This document shows positions 40,061-48,266 of a stretch of 64,000 bases of DNA, piece by piece (the stretch's first letter is position 1; every line of letters starts with the position of its first letter). This stretch comes from Streptomyces sennicomposti (lineage in GTDB: Bacteria > Actinomycetota > Actinomycetes > Streptomycetales > Streptomycetaceae): the NCBI RefSeq assembly GCF_019890635.1, contig NZ_JAIOAB010000002.1, positions 1 to 64,000 on the forward strand. The letters run 5' to 3'. The notes beneath the pieces are model-generated. The model was not told the DNA's origin and ran no database searches. It worked only from the letters and a program-made list of their open reading frames with translations. A program made the translations under genes and the position numbers.

Positions 40061-41251
40061 ATGTCCGACTCCGCACACCCCGACCGCCGTCCGCCCACCC
40101 GCCGGACCCTGCTCAAGGCCGGCGCGGGCGCCGCCCTGACCGCCGGCGCGCTCGGCGGCTCCCTCGCCGCGGCGCCCTCCGCCGCCGCGGCGCAGAACGG
40201 CGCGCCGCTGTGCGAACAGCCCGGCGACTCGGCCCGCGCACAGGGCCTGGGATCGGGCGACCTCGCCATCCCCTACCACCGGGAGCACGACGACACCTGG
40301 GGCTATGTCTTCGGCGACTCCTTCAGCGAACCCGCGCTCGGAGGCGAGTACCTCGGCTCCCCGGTCATGCTGAACCAGGCCTCCTTCGACGCCTCCGGCT
40401 CGACCCCGATCTCGTTCACCTGGGCCATGCCCACCGGAGGCGGCGCCCGGCAGCTGTTCGACTACCAGCACAACGCCGACAACGGCTACGGCTTCGAGGT
40501 CAGCCGCATCCCGAACGACTGCATCGAGTTCGGCGGCCGCACCTACATCCAGTACACCTCCGTGGAGGTCTGGCAGCCGCCCGCCGGCTACGACGGCTCG
40601 CGGATGTCCGGCGTCGCCTACTCCGACGACCACGGCGTCACCTGGCACGACTACCCCTACCACTGGGCCGGCGACACCCAGGGCGTCAACCAGTCCATGT
40701 ACGGCATGTGGTCGTTCGCGGGCATCGACCCCGACGGCTGGCTGTACATCTTCTCCAAGCGCTGGAACGGCAGCCACCTCAACACCGGCGACGGCGGCGC
40801 GATCCAGCTCTTCCGGATCCGGCCGGAGGAGTTCCGGGCCGGCAACTTCGGAGCACAGGAGAACTGGGCCTACCTGGACGGCCGATGGCAGTGGACCCGC
40901 GCGGTCCAGCCGTCCGTGATCCTCTCCGGGAACAACATCGGCGAGTTCTCCGTCAAGCGCATCGGCGGCACGTACTGCATGAGCTACTTCGACGTCACCG
41001 ACTACTCGATCTGCACCCGCACCGCCCCCCGGCCCGACGCCGTGTGGAGCGCGCCGAAGCCGCAGATCGTCGGCAACGCCGCCTGGCCGCCCAACCACTG
41101 GGGCAAGCCCCAACTCCCCTTCCTCTACGGCGGATACATCCACCCGGGCAGCGCGAGCGCCACCTCCCTCACCCTGATCGTCTCGCAGTGGAACGGCCAG
41201 CCCCACCAGTCGCCCTACCGCGTCCTGCAGTACGACGGCGTCAACCCGTGA
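40061..41251 (+). CDS. Tat-exported DUF4185-domain protein
   Basis: A 396-residue secreted protein. The N-terminus has a twin-arginine signal (PPTRRTLLKAGAGAALTAGA ... AAAA). The mature part is a beta-propeller-like DUF4185 domain: GYVFGDSFSEPALGG, SGVAYSDDHGVTWHDY, MYGMWSFAGIDPDGWLYIF, and NNIGEFSVKRIGGTYCMSY, with repeated blades. Propellers of this type resemble glycoside-acting enzymes, but no reaction has been assigned. The ATG at 40061 follows AAGGGAC. It is followed by two cell-wall hydrolase genes in the same direction (50-nt gap), so all three may act on the envelope or on polysaccharide. Confidence 0.85.
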   Translation: MSDSAHPDRRPPTRRTLLKAGAGAALTAGALGGSLAAAPSAAAAQNGAPLCEQPGDSARAQGLGSGDLAIPYHREHDDTWGYVFGDSFSEPALGGEYLGSPVMLNQASFDASGSTPISFTWAMPTGGGARQLFDYQHNADNGYGFEVSRIPNDCIEFGGRTYIQYTSVEVWQPPAGYDGSRMSGVAYSDDHGVTWHDYPYHWAGDTQGVNQSMYGMWSFAGIDPDGWLYIFSKRWNGSHLNTGDGGAIQLFRIRPEEFRAGNFGAQENWAYLDGRWQWTRAVQPSVILSGNNIGEFSVKRIGGTYCMSYFDVTDYSICTRTAPRPDAVWSAPKPQIVGNAAWPPNHWGKPQLPFLYGGYIHPGSASATSLTLIVSQWNGQPHQSPYRVLQYDGVNP

Positions 41252-41301
41252 GCCGCGCCCCGCACCCGCCCCTCTGCACCCGCCCCCACAGGAGGAGACA
41301 A

Positions 41302-42342
41302 GTGAGCACAGTCCGCTTACGCCGCGCGAGAGCGGGCGGCACCGTCCTGCTCGCCGCCCTCACGGTCCTGACCGTCCTCGGCGCCGGCCCCGCGAGCGCC
41401 GGCAGCACCGGGCCCGCGAGGATACCCGGCCCCCTCGGCAACGCCGCGCCCGCCACGGCGTACTGCGACATCCCCGCGCAGCGCGACATCGCGGTCACCC
41501 GCAAGGTCTACGAGGTCGGCCAGCGCATGAACGTGTCCCCGAAGGTCATGCTCGCCGGCTTCGAGACCGGCTGGGTCGAGTCCCGGATGAACAACCTGGC
41601 CTGCGGGGACCGGGACTCCCTCGGCGTCTTCCAGCAACGCCCCTCGCAGGGCTGGGGATCGCCCGAGCAGGTCCTGGACGTCGACTACGCGGCGTCCAAG
41701 TTCTTCGAGGTCGCCGAACAGATGGAACCCGGCATGGAGGGCAGCACCGCAGGCCAGCTCGCCCAGGCCGTCCAGCGCTCCGCCTACCCCGAACGCTACG
41801 ACCAGGCCGAAGGCACCGCCGTGGCGCTGCGGGACGAGGCGTTCCAGCCCTACGGCACGATCGGGGCGAAGTACGGCGCCATGGGCGGTGCGGGCGGCGT
41901 CCTCGGCGCACCGGTCCGGGCCGAGGAGGCGGCCTCGCTCGGCGGGCGCTTCCAGCTCTTCCAGAACGGGATCATCCTGTGGCACCCGGATGTGGCGTAC
42001 GCGGTGTACGGGGACATCCTGACCAAGTTCTGGGCGACGGACGCGGAGCGGCGCTGGGGTTTCCCGACGATGGACGAGGCGGATGCGTCGCGGGCGCCGG
42101 ACGGGACGAAGGGGCGGTACCAGTTCTTCGAGCGGGGGCTGTTCCTGTGGTCGCCGGCGACGGGGACGCACGTCGTGCACGACGCGATCTACGACGCGTT
42201 CCACGCGGGCGGTCATGAGTCCGTCCTCGGGTATCCGACGACGGACGAGACGGACGAGGCCGGGGGCGGGCGGATGCAGCGCTTCCAGAACGCCACCATC
42301 CACTGGCGCGCCGACAAGGGCACCTGGATCACCGACAACTGA
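41302..42342 (+). CDS. Secreted lysozyme/transglycosylase-like protein with LGFP repeats
   Basis: A 346-residue exported protein. GTG 41302 follows GGAGGAGAC. Signal peptide to about ASAG (residue 33). Residues 45-170 look like a lytic transglycosylase-like domain with the Glu in AGFETGWVESRMNNL and GVFQQRPSQGWG. Residues 180-346 are LGFP repeats (GGVLGAPV, RRWGFPTMDEAD, ESVLGYPTTDETD), which bind the cell surface. The 3' 372 nt are identical to those of the next gene except for two silent changes. A role in peptidoglycan remodelling or attack is inferred. Confidence 0.87.
   Translation: MSTVRLRRARAGGTVLLAALTVLTVLGAGPASAGSTGPARIPGPLGNAAPATAYCDIPAQRDIAVTRKVYEVGQRMNVSPKVMLAGFETGWVESRMNNLACGDRDSLGVFQQRPSQGWGSPEQVLDVDYAASKFFEVAEQMEPGMEGSTAGQLAQAVQRSAYPERYDQAEGTAVALRDEAFQPYGTIGAKYGAMGGAGGVLGAPVRAEEAASLGGRFQLFQNGIILWHPDVAYAVYGDILTKFWATDAERRWGFPTMDEADASRAPDGTKGRYQFFERGLFLWSPATGTHVVHDAIYDAFHAGGHESVLGYPTTDETDEAGGGRMQRFQNATIHWRADKGTWITDN
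41971..42342 (+). repeat. Direct repeat copy 1 (LGFP module)
   Basis: 372 bp repeated at 42993-43364 (offset 1022). I found two differences, both silent (GGT/GGC Gly and TTC/TTT Phe near 42060). Confidence 0.9.
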
Positions 42343-42356
42343 ACAGGAGAACTCCC

Positions 42357-43364
42357 TTGAAGTCCCTTCACCGCAAGGTGCTCCGCACGGCGGCCGTCAC
42401 CTCGGCGCTCCTCGTCGCCACCCTCTGCGCCGTACCCGCCGCGAACGCGTCGAGCCCCGACGGGCCGATCGGGCGGGGCGAGGCCATGGACCGCGCCTGG
42501 TCGTGGATCGCCGAGCAGGTGCCGTACAGCCAGTCCGGCTGCCATCAGAACCAGTTCGGCTGCTACCGCCCGGACTGCTCGGGCTATGTCTCCATGGCCT
42601 GGCACCTGAGCAGCTCCCTCACCACCTGGAGCCTGTGGGACGTCACCTTCGACATCCCGGCCGACGACCTCCAGCCGGGCGACGCCCTGCTGCGGGACTC
42701 GGGCGGCGTCGACCACGTGGCGCTGTTCGTCCGCTGGGCGGACCCGGAGCACACCCGGCCGGTGGTCCGCGAGGAGTACGACTTCGGCCATGTGGCCGAG
42801 GAACACGTGTGGAACGACGGGCTGCGCGGCTTCTCGCCCCGCCGCTACAACGCGCTGGACGACCTCGTGCCGTACGGCACCATCGCGGCCAAGTACGACA
42901 GCATGGGCGGTGCGGGCAGCGTCCTGGGACAGCCGATCCGGGGCGAACGCGACGCGTCGCTCGGCGGACGCTTCCAGCAGTTCCAGAACGGCATCATCCT
43001 GTGGCACCCGGATGTGGCGTACGCGGTGTACGGGGACATCCTGACCAAGTTCTGGGCGACGGACGCGGAGCGGCGCTGGGGCTTTCCGACGATGGACGAG
43101 GCGGATGCGTCGCGGGCGCCGGACGGGACGAAGGGGCGGTACCAGTTCTTCGAGCGGGGGCTGTTCCTGTGGTCGCCGGCGACGGGGACGCACGTCGTGC
43201 ACGACGCGATCTACGACGCGTTCCACGCGGGCGGTCATGAGTCCGTCCTCGGGTATCCGACGACGGACGAGACGGACGAGGCCGGGGGCGGGCGGATGCA
43301 GCGCTTCCAGAACGCCACCATCCACTGGCGCGCCGACAAGGGCACCTGGATCACCGACAACTGA
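42357..43364 (+). CDS. Secreted NlpC/P60-like endopeptidase with LGFP repeats
   Basis: A 335-residue exported protein starting at TTG 42357 with AGGAG 8 nt upstream and only 14 nt after the previous stop, so co-transcribed. Signal peptide ends near ANA (residue 30). The domain at about 35-165 is NlpC/P60-like: the catalytic Cys in PDCSGYVSMAW and His in GGVDHVALFV. The LGFP module (about 175-335) is the same as in the preceding protein. NlpC/P60 enzymes cut peptide stems of peptidoglycan, so the pair offers glycan-strand and peptide cleavage targeted by one anchor. Confidence 0.87.
   Translation: MKSLHRKVLRTAAVTSALLVATLCAVPAANASSPDGPIGRGEAMDRAWSWIAEQVPYSQSGCHQNQFGCYRPDCSGYVSMAWHLSSSLTTWSLWDVTFDIPADDLQPGDALLRDSGGVDHVALFVRWADPEHTRPVVREEYDFGHVAEEHVWNDGLRGFSPRRYNALDDLVPYGTIAAKYDSMGGAGSVLGQPIRGERDASLGGRFQQFQNGIILWHPDVAYAVYGDILTKFWATDAERRWGFPTMDEADASRAPDGTKGRYQFFERGLFLWSPATGTHVVHDAIYDAFHAGGHESVLGYPTTDETDEAGGGRMQRFQNATIHWRADKGTWITDN
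42993..43364 (+). repeat. Direct repeat copy 2 (LGFP module)
   Basis: Second copy of the 372-bp LGFP-coding repeat, in frame in the NlpC/P60-like gene. Confidence 0.9.
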
Positions 43365-43407
43365 CCCGCACCACCGGCACATCGCTCGACGGACAGACAC
43401 GTCCCCG

Positions 43408-43437
43408 GGGCCGCCGGCTCAACCTCGCCGGCGGCCC
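43408..43437. terminator. Hairpin covering the end of the NACHT gene
   Basis: A perfect 11-bp stem (GGGCCGCCGGC / GCCGGCGGCCC) with an 8-nt loop, spanning the leftward stop codon at 43419 and 44 nt after the rightward stop. Confidence 0.65.
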
Positions 43438-45872
43438 TGCGCGGAACGGCCCTGCCCGACACGGGCCTGCCTGACACGCCCCTGCGCGAGACGGCTCTGC
43501 AGCCGGGCGTGGCGGAACTGGTACACCGCACCCGCCTGGCGCAGGACGCCGCGCTGATAGGCGTCGTCCAGGAAGGCGGCGACGGACCAGGGCAGGCGTC
43601 CGGTCAACGGCAGCCAGACCCGGGCGAGCAGACACCACTGGCCCCAGGCGGTCATGGTCAGCGTGTAGCCGAGCGCGCCGCCCAGACCGCTGATGGTGCC
43701 GAGCATGAGACTGACCATGGGATCCGCGACCAGCCGGCCCAGATGCCCCTGCAGCAGATCCACCACCACCCCGGCCCCGAGCCCGACCGCCGAGCCGAAC
43801 ACGGGAGCCCAGAAGCACAGTTGGGTGAGCACGGTGCGGCGGTCGGTGCGCAGGACACTGCCCGGGCTGACGGCGGAGACGACGTCGAGGGGCGTTTCGA
43901 GGAGGCCGAGGAGACAGAAGGTGAGCCCGGCGGCGCCGCCGAAGATCAGCCCGAAGACGATCGCGTCGATCAGCCCGAGGCTCAGCGCGGACGACAGCCC
44001 GGCGTGCCAGCTGAACGCGCGCACCAGGCCGACCGCGAACCCGTAGGCGCAGCCGAAGAGCGTGCCGCCCAGCGTGCCGATCACCAGCCGGGGACCGGCC
44101 CGCCACGTGGTGGTCTCGGGCCGGCCGCGGATGCGCAGCCGTACGGCGGACGGCCGGACGTCCTTGCCCGTGACCGTGTAGGTGAACCAGTGCACCAGCC
44201 CGAACAGGAATCCGGCCAGCAGGCCGACGATCGCCCCGTCGAGGAGGCCGTTGGCCAACGAGCCGCTGAAACCGACGGACATGACCGTGTCGACGAACCC
44301 GATGACCAGCGCGGTGACCAGGGCGGTGACCAGCGTGCGGGTGGAACGGCGCAGCCCGTGGCCGAGCCGCCACCAGGCCAGGTCCGGAGTCCTCAGCTCC
44401 GTCAGATGGCGGGCGAGATGGCCGAGCCAGCGCTGGACGCGCTCGGGGTCCCAGCCGCGCGCACCCGGACGGGCGCCGCGGTAGACGGTGGGCAGGAAGC
44501 TGTCGAGCAGGTGTTCTTCCAACTCCCGTACGCCGGGAAACCGTTCGGCGTCGAGCAGCTCGGCCGGATCGTGCTCCGGGGTGTCGCTGTAGACGGTGCG
44601 GGCGAGCGCCACCATCAGCGGCGTCGTCAGAACCGTGACGAGCGGGGCCGGCGACCCGTCCGGCGAGGGCTCGCGCAGCTTCTTCAGCACGGCCTGCCAG
44701 GCGCCCGCCGCCGGGTCCGAGCGGTCCGTCTTGCGGGTGGTGCGGGGCAGGTAGTGGTCCAGGTCGTCCAGGGTGAGATCGGTGAGTTCGATCGGCGCGG
44801 CCGAGGTCAGCACATCCGTCTCCTCGACCGCGGCGGCGTACTCGGCGGGCCGGCTGGTGAGCACGAGCGGCAGCGTGGTGGCGTTCAGGGCCTCCAGCGC
44901 GGGGCGGCGCAGCCCGTCGGCCATCTCGTCGAAGCCGTCCAGCACCGGCAGCACACGGCCGGAGTCGACCAGCGCGGAGGCCAGGCTGACCTTGCCGGGG
45001 CCCGGCGCGGCCGTACCCGGATGGTCGCGCGTCAACCGCTCGGTCAGCCAGTCGCGCAGGGTGACGGCCGTGGGGTCCCAGGCGCCGATGCTGAAGATCA
45101 CCGGAACGGGCTCCGCAGGCATCCGCGACCTGAGATGGTCCAGGACGAAGCGCAGCGTCAGGACCGTCTTCCCGGACCCGGACCTGCCGAGGACCACCAG
45201 CCGCCCCGACGGGATGCTCCGGTAGGTCTCGGCGATGCCCTCCAGCCGGCCGCTCAGATCCAGCGGGCCGCTCGGAGCGCCCGGCGGGAGGCGGCGGATG
45301 TTGGCCCAGTGGTCGGTGAGCGTCTCGCAGGCGGCCTTCCAGCGCACCGGCAGCGGGTACGGGTCCTGGATCCGCCGCTGCTCCTCCTCGCGCTGCCAGC
45401 GGGCCGCCACCGCCTTCGCGAGCTGTTCGGCCGCCTCCGCCGGCGCGGTCTGCGCCGCCGAGAGCGGCGGAGGCGACGGCACGGCAGGCGGCGCCACGCC
45501 CGCCCCGGCTGCCGAGCCGTCGCCCGCCTCCGGCTCGCCCGCCCGCGCCTCGCCCCCTCCCGGAGAGCCCCCTCCCGGAGTGCCCCCCACCGGAGCGCCC
45601 GCCTCCGCCGCGCTCGCTTCCGCCTCGCCCCCCGTGCCGTCGCCCCGGCGCCCTGGGACGGCGGCGCCGAGTAACTCCTCGCGGTCCTCGCTGCGCAGGG
45701 CGAGCGCGTCGGCCAGCTGCTGCACCGTGGTCATCCGCGGGTTGCGGCGCTTGCCGGTCTCCAGGCCGCGGACGGTGCTCACACTGACACCGGAACGCCG
45801 CTCCAGCTCGTCCTGGGTCAGTCCCGCCTTCTCGCGCAGCCGACGCAGCACCGCGCCGAACTCACCGGCCAC
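43419..45872 (-). CDS. HTH (XRE)-NACHT NTPase with a polytopic membrane C-terminus
   Basis: An 817-residue protein. Residues 5-65 are an XRE HTH (LTQDELERRSGVSVSTVRGLE). A Gly/Glu/Pro-rich linker follows to about 140. The NACHT NTPase starts near 215: Walker A GRSGSGKT (229-236), Walker B LPVLDGFDEM (308-317) and LPLVLTSRPAEY as sensor region. From about residue 500 there are at least six hydrophobic segments (LVTALVTALVIGFVDTVM, GLLAGFLFGLVHWF, AIVFGLIFGGAAGLTFCLLG and others), then a basic tail. STAND NTPases of this kind act in signalling or phage defence. The HTH at one end and membrane segments at the other are unusual. A palindrome lies 60 nt upstream of the start. Confidence 0.87.
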   Translation of the reverse strand: MAGEFGAVLRRLREKAGLTQDELERRSGVSVSTVRGLETGKRRNPRMTTVQQLADALALRSEDREELLGAAVPGRRGDGTGGEAEASAAEAGAPVGGTPGGGSPGGGEARAGEPEAGDGSAAGAGVAPPAVPSPPPLSAAQTAPAEAAEQLAKAVAARWQREEEQRRIQDPYPLPVRWKAACETLTDHWANIRRLPPGAPSGPLDLSGRLEGIAETYRSIPSGRLVVLGRSGSGKTVLTLRFVLDHLRSRMPAEPVPVIFSIGAWDPTAVTLRDWLTERLTRDHPGTAAPGPGKVSLASALVDSGRVLPVLDGFDEMADGLRRPALEALNATTLPLVLTSRPAEYAAAVEETDVLTSAAPIELTDLTLDDLDHYLPRTTRKTDRSDPAAGAWQAVLKKLREPSPDGSPAPLVTVLTTPLMVALARTVYSDTPEHDPAELLDAERFPGVRELEEHLLDSFLPTVYRGARPGARGWDPERVQRWLGHLARHLTELRTPDLAWWRLGHGLRRSTRTLVTALVTALVIGFVDTVMSVGFSGSLANGLLDGAIVGLLAGFLFGLVHWFTYTVTGKDVRPSAVRLRIRGRPETTTWRAGPRLVIGTLGGTLFGCAYGFAVGLVRAFSWHAGLSSALSLGLIDAIVFGLIFGGAAGLTFCLLGLLETPLDVVSAVSPGSVLRTDRRTVLTQLCFWAPVFGSAVGLGAGVVVDLLQGHLGRLVADPMVSLMLGTISGLGGALGYTLTMTAWGQWCLLARVWLPLTGRLPWSVAAFLDDAYQRGVLRQAGAVYQFRHARLQSRLAQGRVRQARVGQGRSAQGRRRG

Positions 45873-45932
45873 AGGTCATGGCCCTTCCCCCTTGAGTTGT
45901 CCGTTTCCGCAGGTCGGGACTCTAGCGCGGGC

Positions 45933-45950
45933 ACCGGTCACATATGACCG
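45933..45950. promoter_or_regulatory. Candidate operator between NACHT and SARP genes
   Basis: CCGGTCACATATGACCGG: two perfect 7-bp arms around CATA. It lies between divergent regulator-type genes, so either product could bind it. Confidence 0.5.
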
Positions 45951-46056
45951 GTTGAATGCTCTGTCCACATTTCCTGCACGACGGCCAGCCTCGACCACAT
46001 CGACGTGAACGACCGGGGCGAGCGGATCGACCGGTCCGGAGAAACGGGGAGTGGCC

Positions 46057-47133
46057 ATGCCGACGACGACCGCGGGCCGGTGCGACCGGGGCGTCACGCA
46101 TCTCACGGCCGAGGAACGCGAAGTGCTCTACGCGCTCGGCTGCGGCCTGGGGGACGCCGAGATCGCCGCCGCCCTGGTCCTGCCCGAGGAGGTGGTGGCC
46201 GAACGGCTCGGCCGCGTGCTCGGGAAGCTGGGGCTGCGCGACCGGGCCGCCGCCATCGTGCACGCCTTCGACTGCGGTCTGGTCGTGCCGGGCCAGGGGC
46301 CGCGCCGGCCGGTACCGGGGAACACCGCCGCCCGCCGCACCGGCGCCGCGTCCGGCCCCTGGCTGCGGGTGTCGGTGCTCGGCCCGCTGCGCACGACGCT
46401 CGCGGGCCGGCCCGTGGACGTCGGCCCCGTGCGGCAGCAGGCCGTGCTGGCGGCGCTGGCCCTGAGCCCGAGCCGTTCCGTCAGCCGGGGACGGCTGCTG
46501 GAGGACGTCTGGGGCAGGGAGATGCCGGACGGCAACGTCGTGCCGGTCTACGTGTACCGGCTGCGCAAGATCCTGCGGCTCGGGGACCGCCCGGACTCGG
46601 TGATCCGGCGCGACCGGTACGGGTACGGACTGGTCCAGGGCATCGCCGAGGTGGACGCCCTGTGCATGGACGACCTCGTCACCCGGGCCGAGGCGGCCGA
46701 ACGCGCCGGCGACCTGCCGGGGGCCGTACGGCTGTGCGACCGGGCGCTGGAGCTGTTCCGCGGCGAGCCGCTGGCCGGACTGCCCGGGCCGTTGGCCGAG
46801 TCGGAGCGGCTGCGGCTCGCACAGCGCAGGGTCGCCCTGGCACAGCGGAAGGCGGACTGGCAGCTGCGGCTGGGCCGGCGCATCGAGGCGATCACCGGGC
46901 TGTCCGCCCTGGCGCTGGAGGAGCCGCTGAACGAACCGGTCGCCGCGCTGCTGATGCACGCGCTGCGGCGGGACGGCCGGCGGGCCGAGGCCCTGGCGGT
47001 CTTCGACCGCATCGCCCGGCGCCTGGCCGACGACCTCGGCGTCGATCCCGGCGCCCTGCTCGTACGGGCTCGGCGGGCGGCCCTGCTCGGGGAGGACACC
47101 GGCCCCGGCCGGGGCAGGGCCGGTGCGGCGTGA
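46057..47133 (+). CDS. LuxR-HTH / SARP (BTAD) fusion regulator
   Basis: A 358-residue activator with two DNA-binding modules. Residues about 12-68 are a LuxR/GerE-like HTH (LTAEEREVLYALGCGLGDAE, then AAALVLPEEVVAERLGRVLG). After a linker comes the SARP winged helix (about 105-185; LRVSVLGPLRTTLAGRPVDV, VYVYRLRKILR), then the BTAD helical domain (about 195-345; AIRLC-type DLPGAVRLCDRALELFRGEP). Typical small SARPs have only the last two. I chose ATG 46057 (GGGAG 5 nt upstream) over GTG 46051. Its stop overlaps the next gene's start. SARPs activate secondary-metabolite clusters, but no such cluster is seen here. Confidence 0.88.
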   Translation: MPTTTAGRCDRGVTHLTAEEREVLYALGCGLGDAEIAAALVLPEEVVAERLGRVLGKLGLRDRAAAIVHAFDCGLVVPGQGPRRPVPGNTAARRTGAASGPWLRVSVLGPLRTTLAGRPVDVGPVRQQAVLAALALSPSRSVSRGRLLEDVWGREMPDGNVVPVYVYRLRKILRLGDRPDSVIRRDRYGYGLVQGIAEVDALCMDDLVTRAEAAERAGDLPGAVRLCDRALELFRGEPLAGLPGPLAESERLRLAQRRVALAQRKADWQLRLGRRIEAITGLSALALEEPLNEPVAALLMHALRRDGRRAEALAVFDRIARRLADDLGVDPGALLVRARRAALLGEDTGPGRGRAGAA

Positions 47134-47825
47134 ACGGGGCGGCGGACGACCGCGAGCGCGCCGAGGAACTGCTGTTGGCGCGGATCTCCGCGACCGCCGG
47201 CCTGGCCCGGCTGGGCAGACGGCGCGTCACCTACCGGGCGCCACCCACCGAGCCGGGGCGGTGGACGGCCACCGCGCGGGTGCGGCGCCTGCTGTGGGCC
47301 GAGCCCGGGGCCGCCATGAGCCCGGGCGCCCGGCTGGACCTGTACGAGCACGGACTGACGGCCGCCGTCGGCCGACGGATCCACGCCGTCCGCTTCGACG
47401 CGACGGTGGTGCGCCGGCGCACGGTGCTCACCTCGCGCGGCCTCACCGGCGCCCTCGTGCTGGTGGACGTCCACGGCGCGCGGGTCGTGCTGCGCTGCGG
47501 CGGCTTCGGCCGCCCGCACGAGTGGTGGCCCGGGATCTGCCGGGCCGTCGTCGCCGCGCAGGCCCCGCGGGCGCTGGCCGCGCTGCGGCAGGGCGCACGG
47601 CTGGCCTTCGGCCCCCTGTGGGTCACCGCGGACGCCGTCGGCTCCGCCCGGACGTCCCTGCGCTGGACCCAGGTCCAGCGGATCGAGGTCCGGGGCGGTT
47701 TCGTCGCCGTCCGCGCCGACGGCCGCTGGCAGGTGTGGGCCACCGCCGCGTCCGGGATCCCGAACCTCTGCGTCTTCCAGGCCCTCACCGAACACCTGGC
47801 GGGCGCCGGGCGGAACGACGACTGA
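47130..47825 (+). CDS. DUF6585-like PH-fold protein of unknown function
   Basis: A 231-residue soluble protein starting at GTG 47130, overlapping the SARP stop (GTGA). The middle (LDLYEHGLTAAVGRRIHAVRF, then a strand-rich segment with LVLVDVHGARVVLRCGGFG) and the end (LRWTQVQRIEVRGGFVAVRAD, CVFQALTEHL) look like two PH-like beta modules, as in DUF6585 proteins. This assignment is by pattern. It is translationally coupled to the LuxR/SARP fusion, so a functional link is likely. Confidence 0.75.
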   Translation: MNGAADDRERAEELLLARISATAGLARLGRRRVTYRAPPTEPGRWTATARVRRLLWAEPGAAMSPGARLDLYEHGLTAAVGRRIHAVRFDATVVRRRTVLTSRGLTGALVLVDVHGARVVLRCGGFGRPHEWWPGICRAVVAAQAPRALAALRQGARLAFGPLWVTADAVGSARTSLRWTQVQRIEVRGGFVAVRADGRWQVWATAASGIPNLCVFQALTEHLAGAGRNDD

Positions 47826-47942
47826 CGCACGGTCCCTCGACCGGCTGCCGCCCGGCCCACCGAACACACGCCGAACACCCACCGAACACACGACGAACGC
47901 AAAACGACCGACGGACACAGACGGACACAGAAGGAGACAGTC

Positions 47943-48170
47943 ATGGCCGACAGCTACCGGTACCGGTGCGGCGAGTGCGGGCACCGCACCTCCTGGGGGA
48001 GCGAGTCCGAGGGGGAGAAGGCGATCGAGAAGCACTACCGCCACAACCACCCGGCCGTCGTCCCCGGCGGGATGGTCGAGTTCCGCAAGGGATCGTCCGG
48101 CGGTGGCGGCGGCTGCCTGCTCGCCCTGGGCATCCTCGTCGTCATCCTGATCATCGCCTCGCAGCACTGA
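47943..48170 (+). CDS. Tail-anchored zinc-ribbon small protein
   Basis: A 75-residue protein. The N-terminus carries a C2H2-like metal site (YRCGECGHRTSW ... KHYRHNHP: CxxC then two His), a Gly-rich hinge (GSSGGGGGC), and one C-terminal transmembrane helix (LLALGILVVILIIA) ending in SQH. It would sit in the membrane with the zinc domain in the cytosol. ATG with AAGGAGA 9 nt upstream. Separate transcription from the preceding gene is likely (117-nt gap containing ACACCGAACA-like direct repeats). Function unknown. Confidence 0.78.
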   Translation: MADSYRYRCGECGHRTSWGSESEGEKAIEKHYRHNHPAVVPGGMVEFRKGSSGGGGGCLLALGILVVILIIASQH

Positions 48171-48266
48171 CCGGGCACACGACTCCTGGGCGGCCACCGC
48201 CGGTCGGCACGGCACGGCGTGGGCGACCGTGCGATCCGCCGGGCGGCGTCCGCCCGGCGGAAGCCG

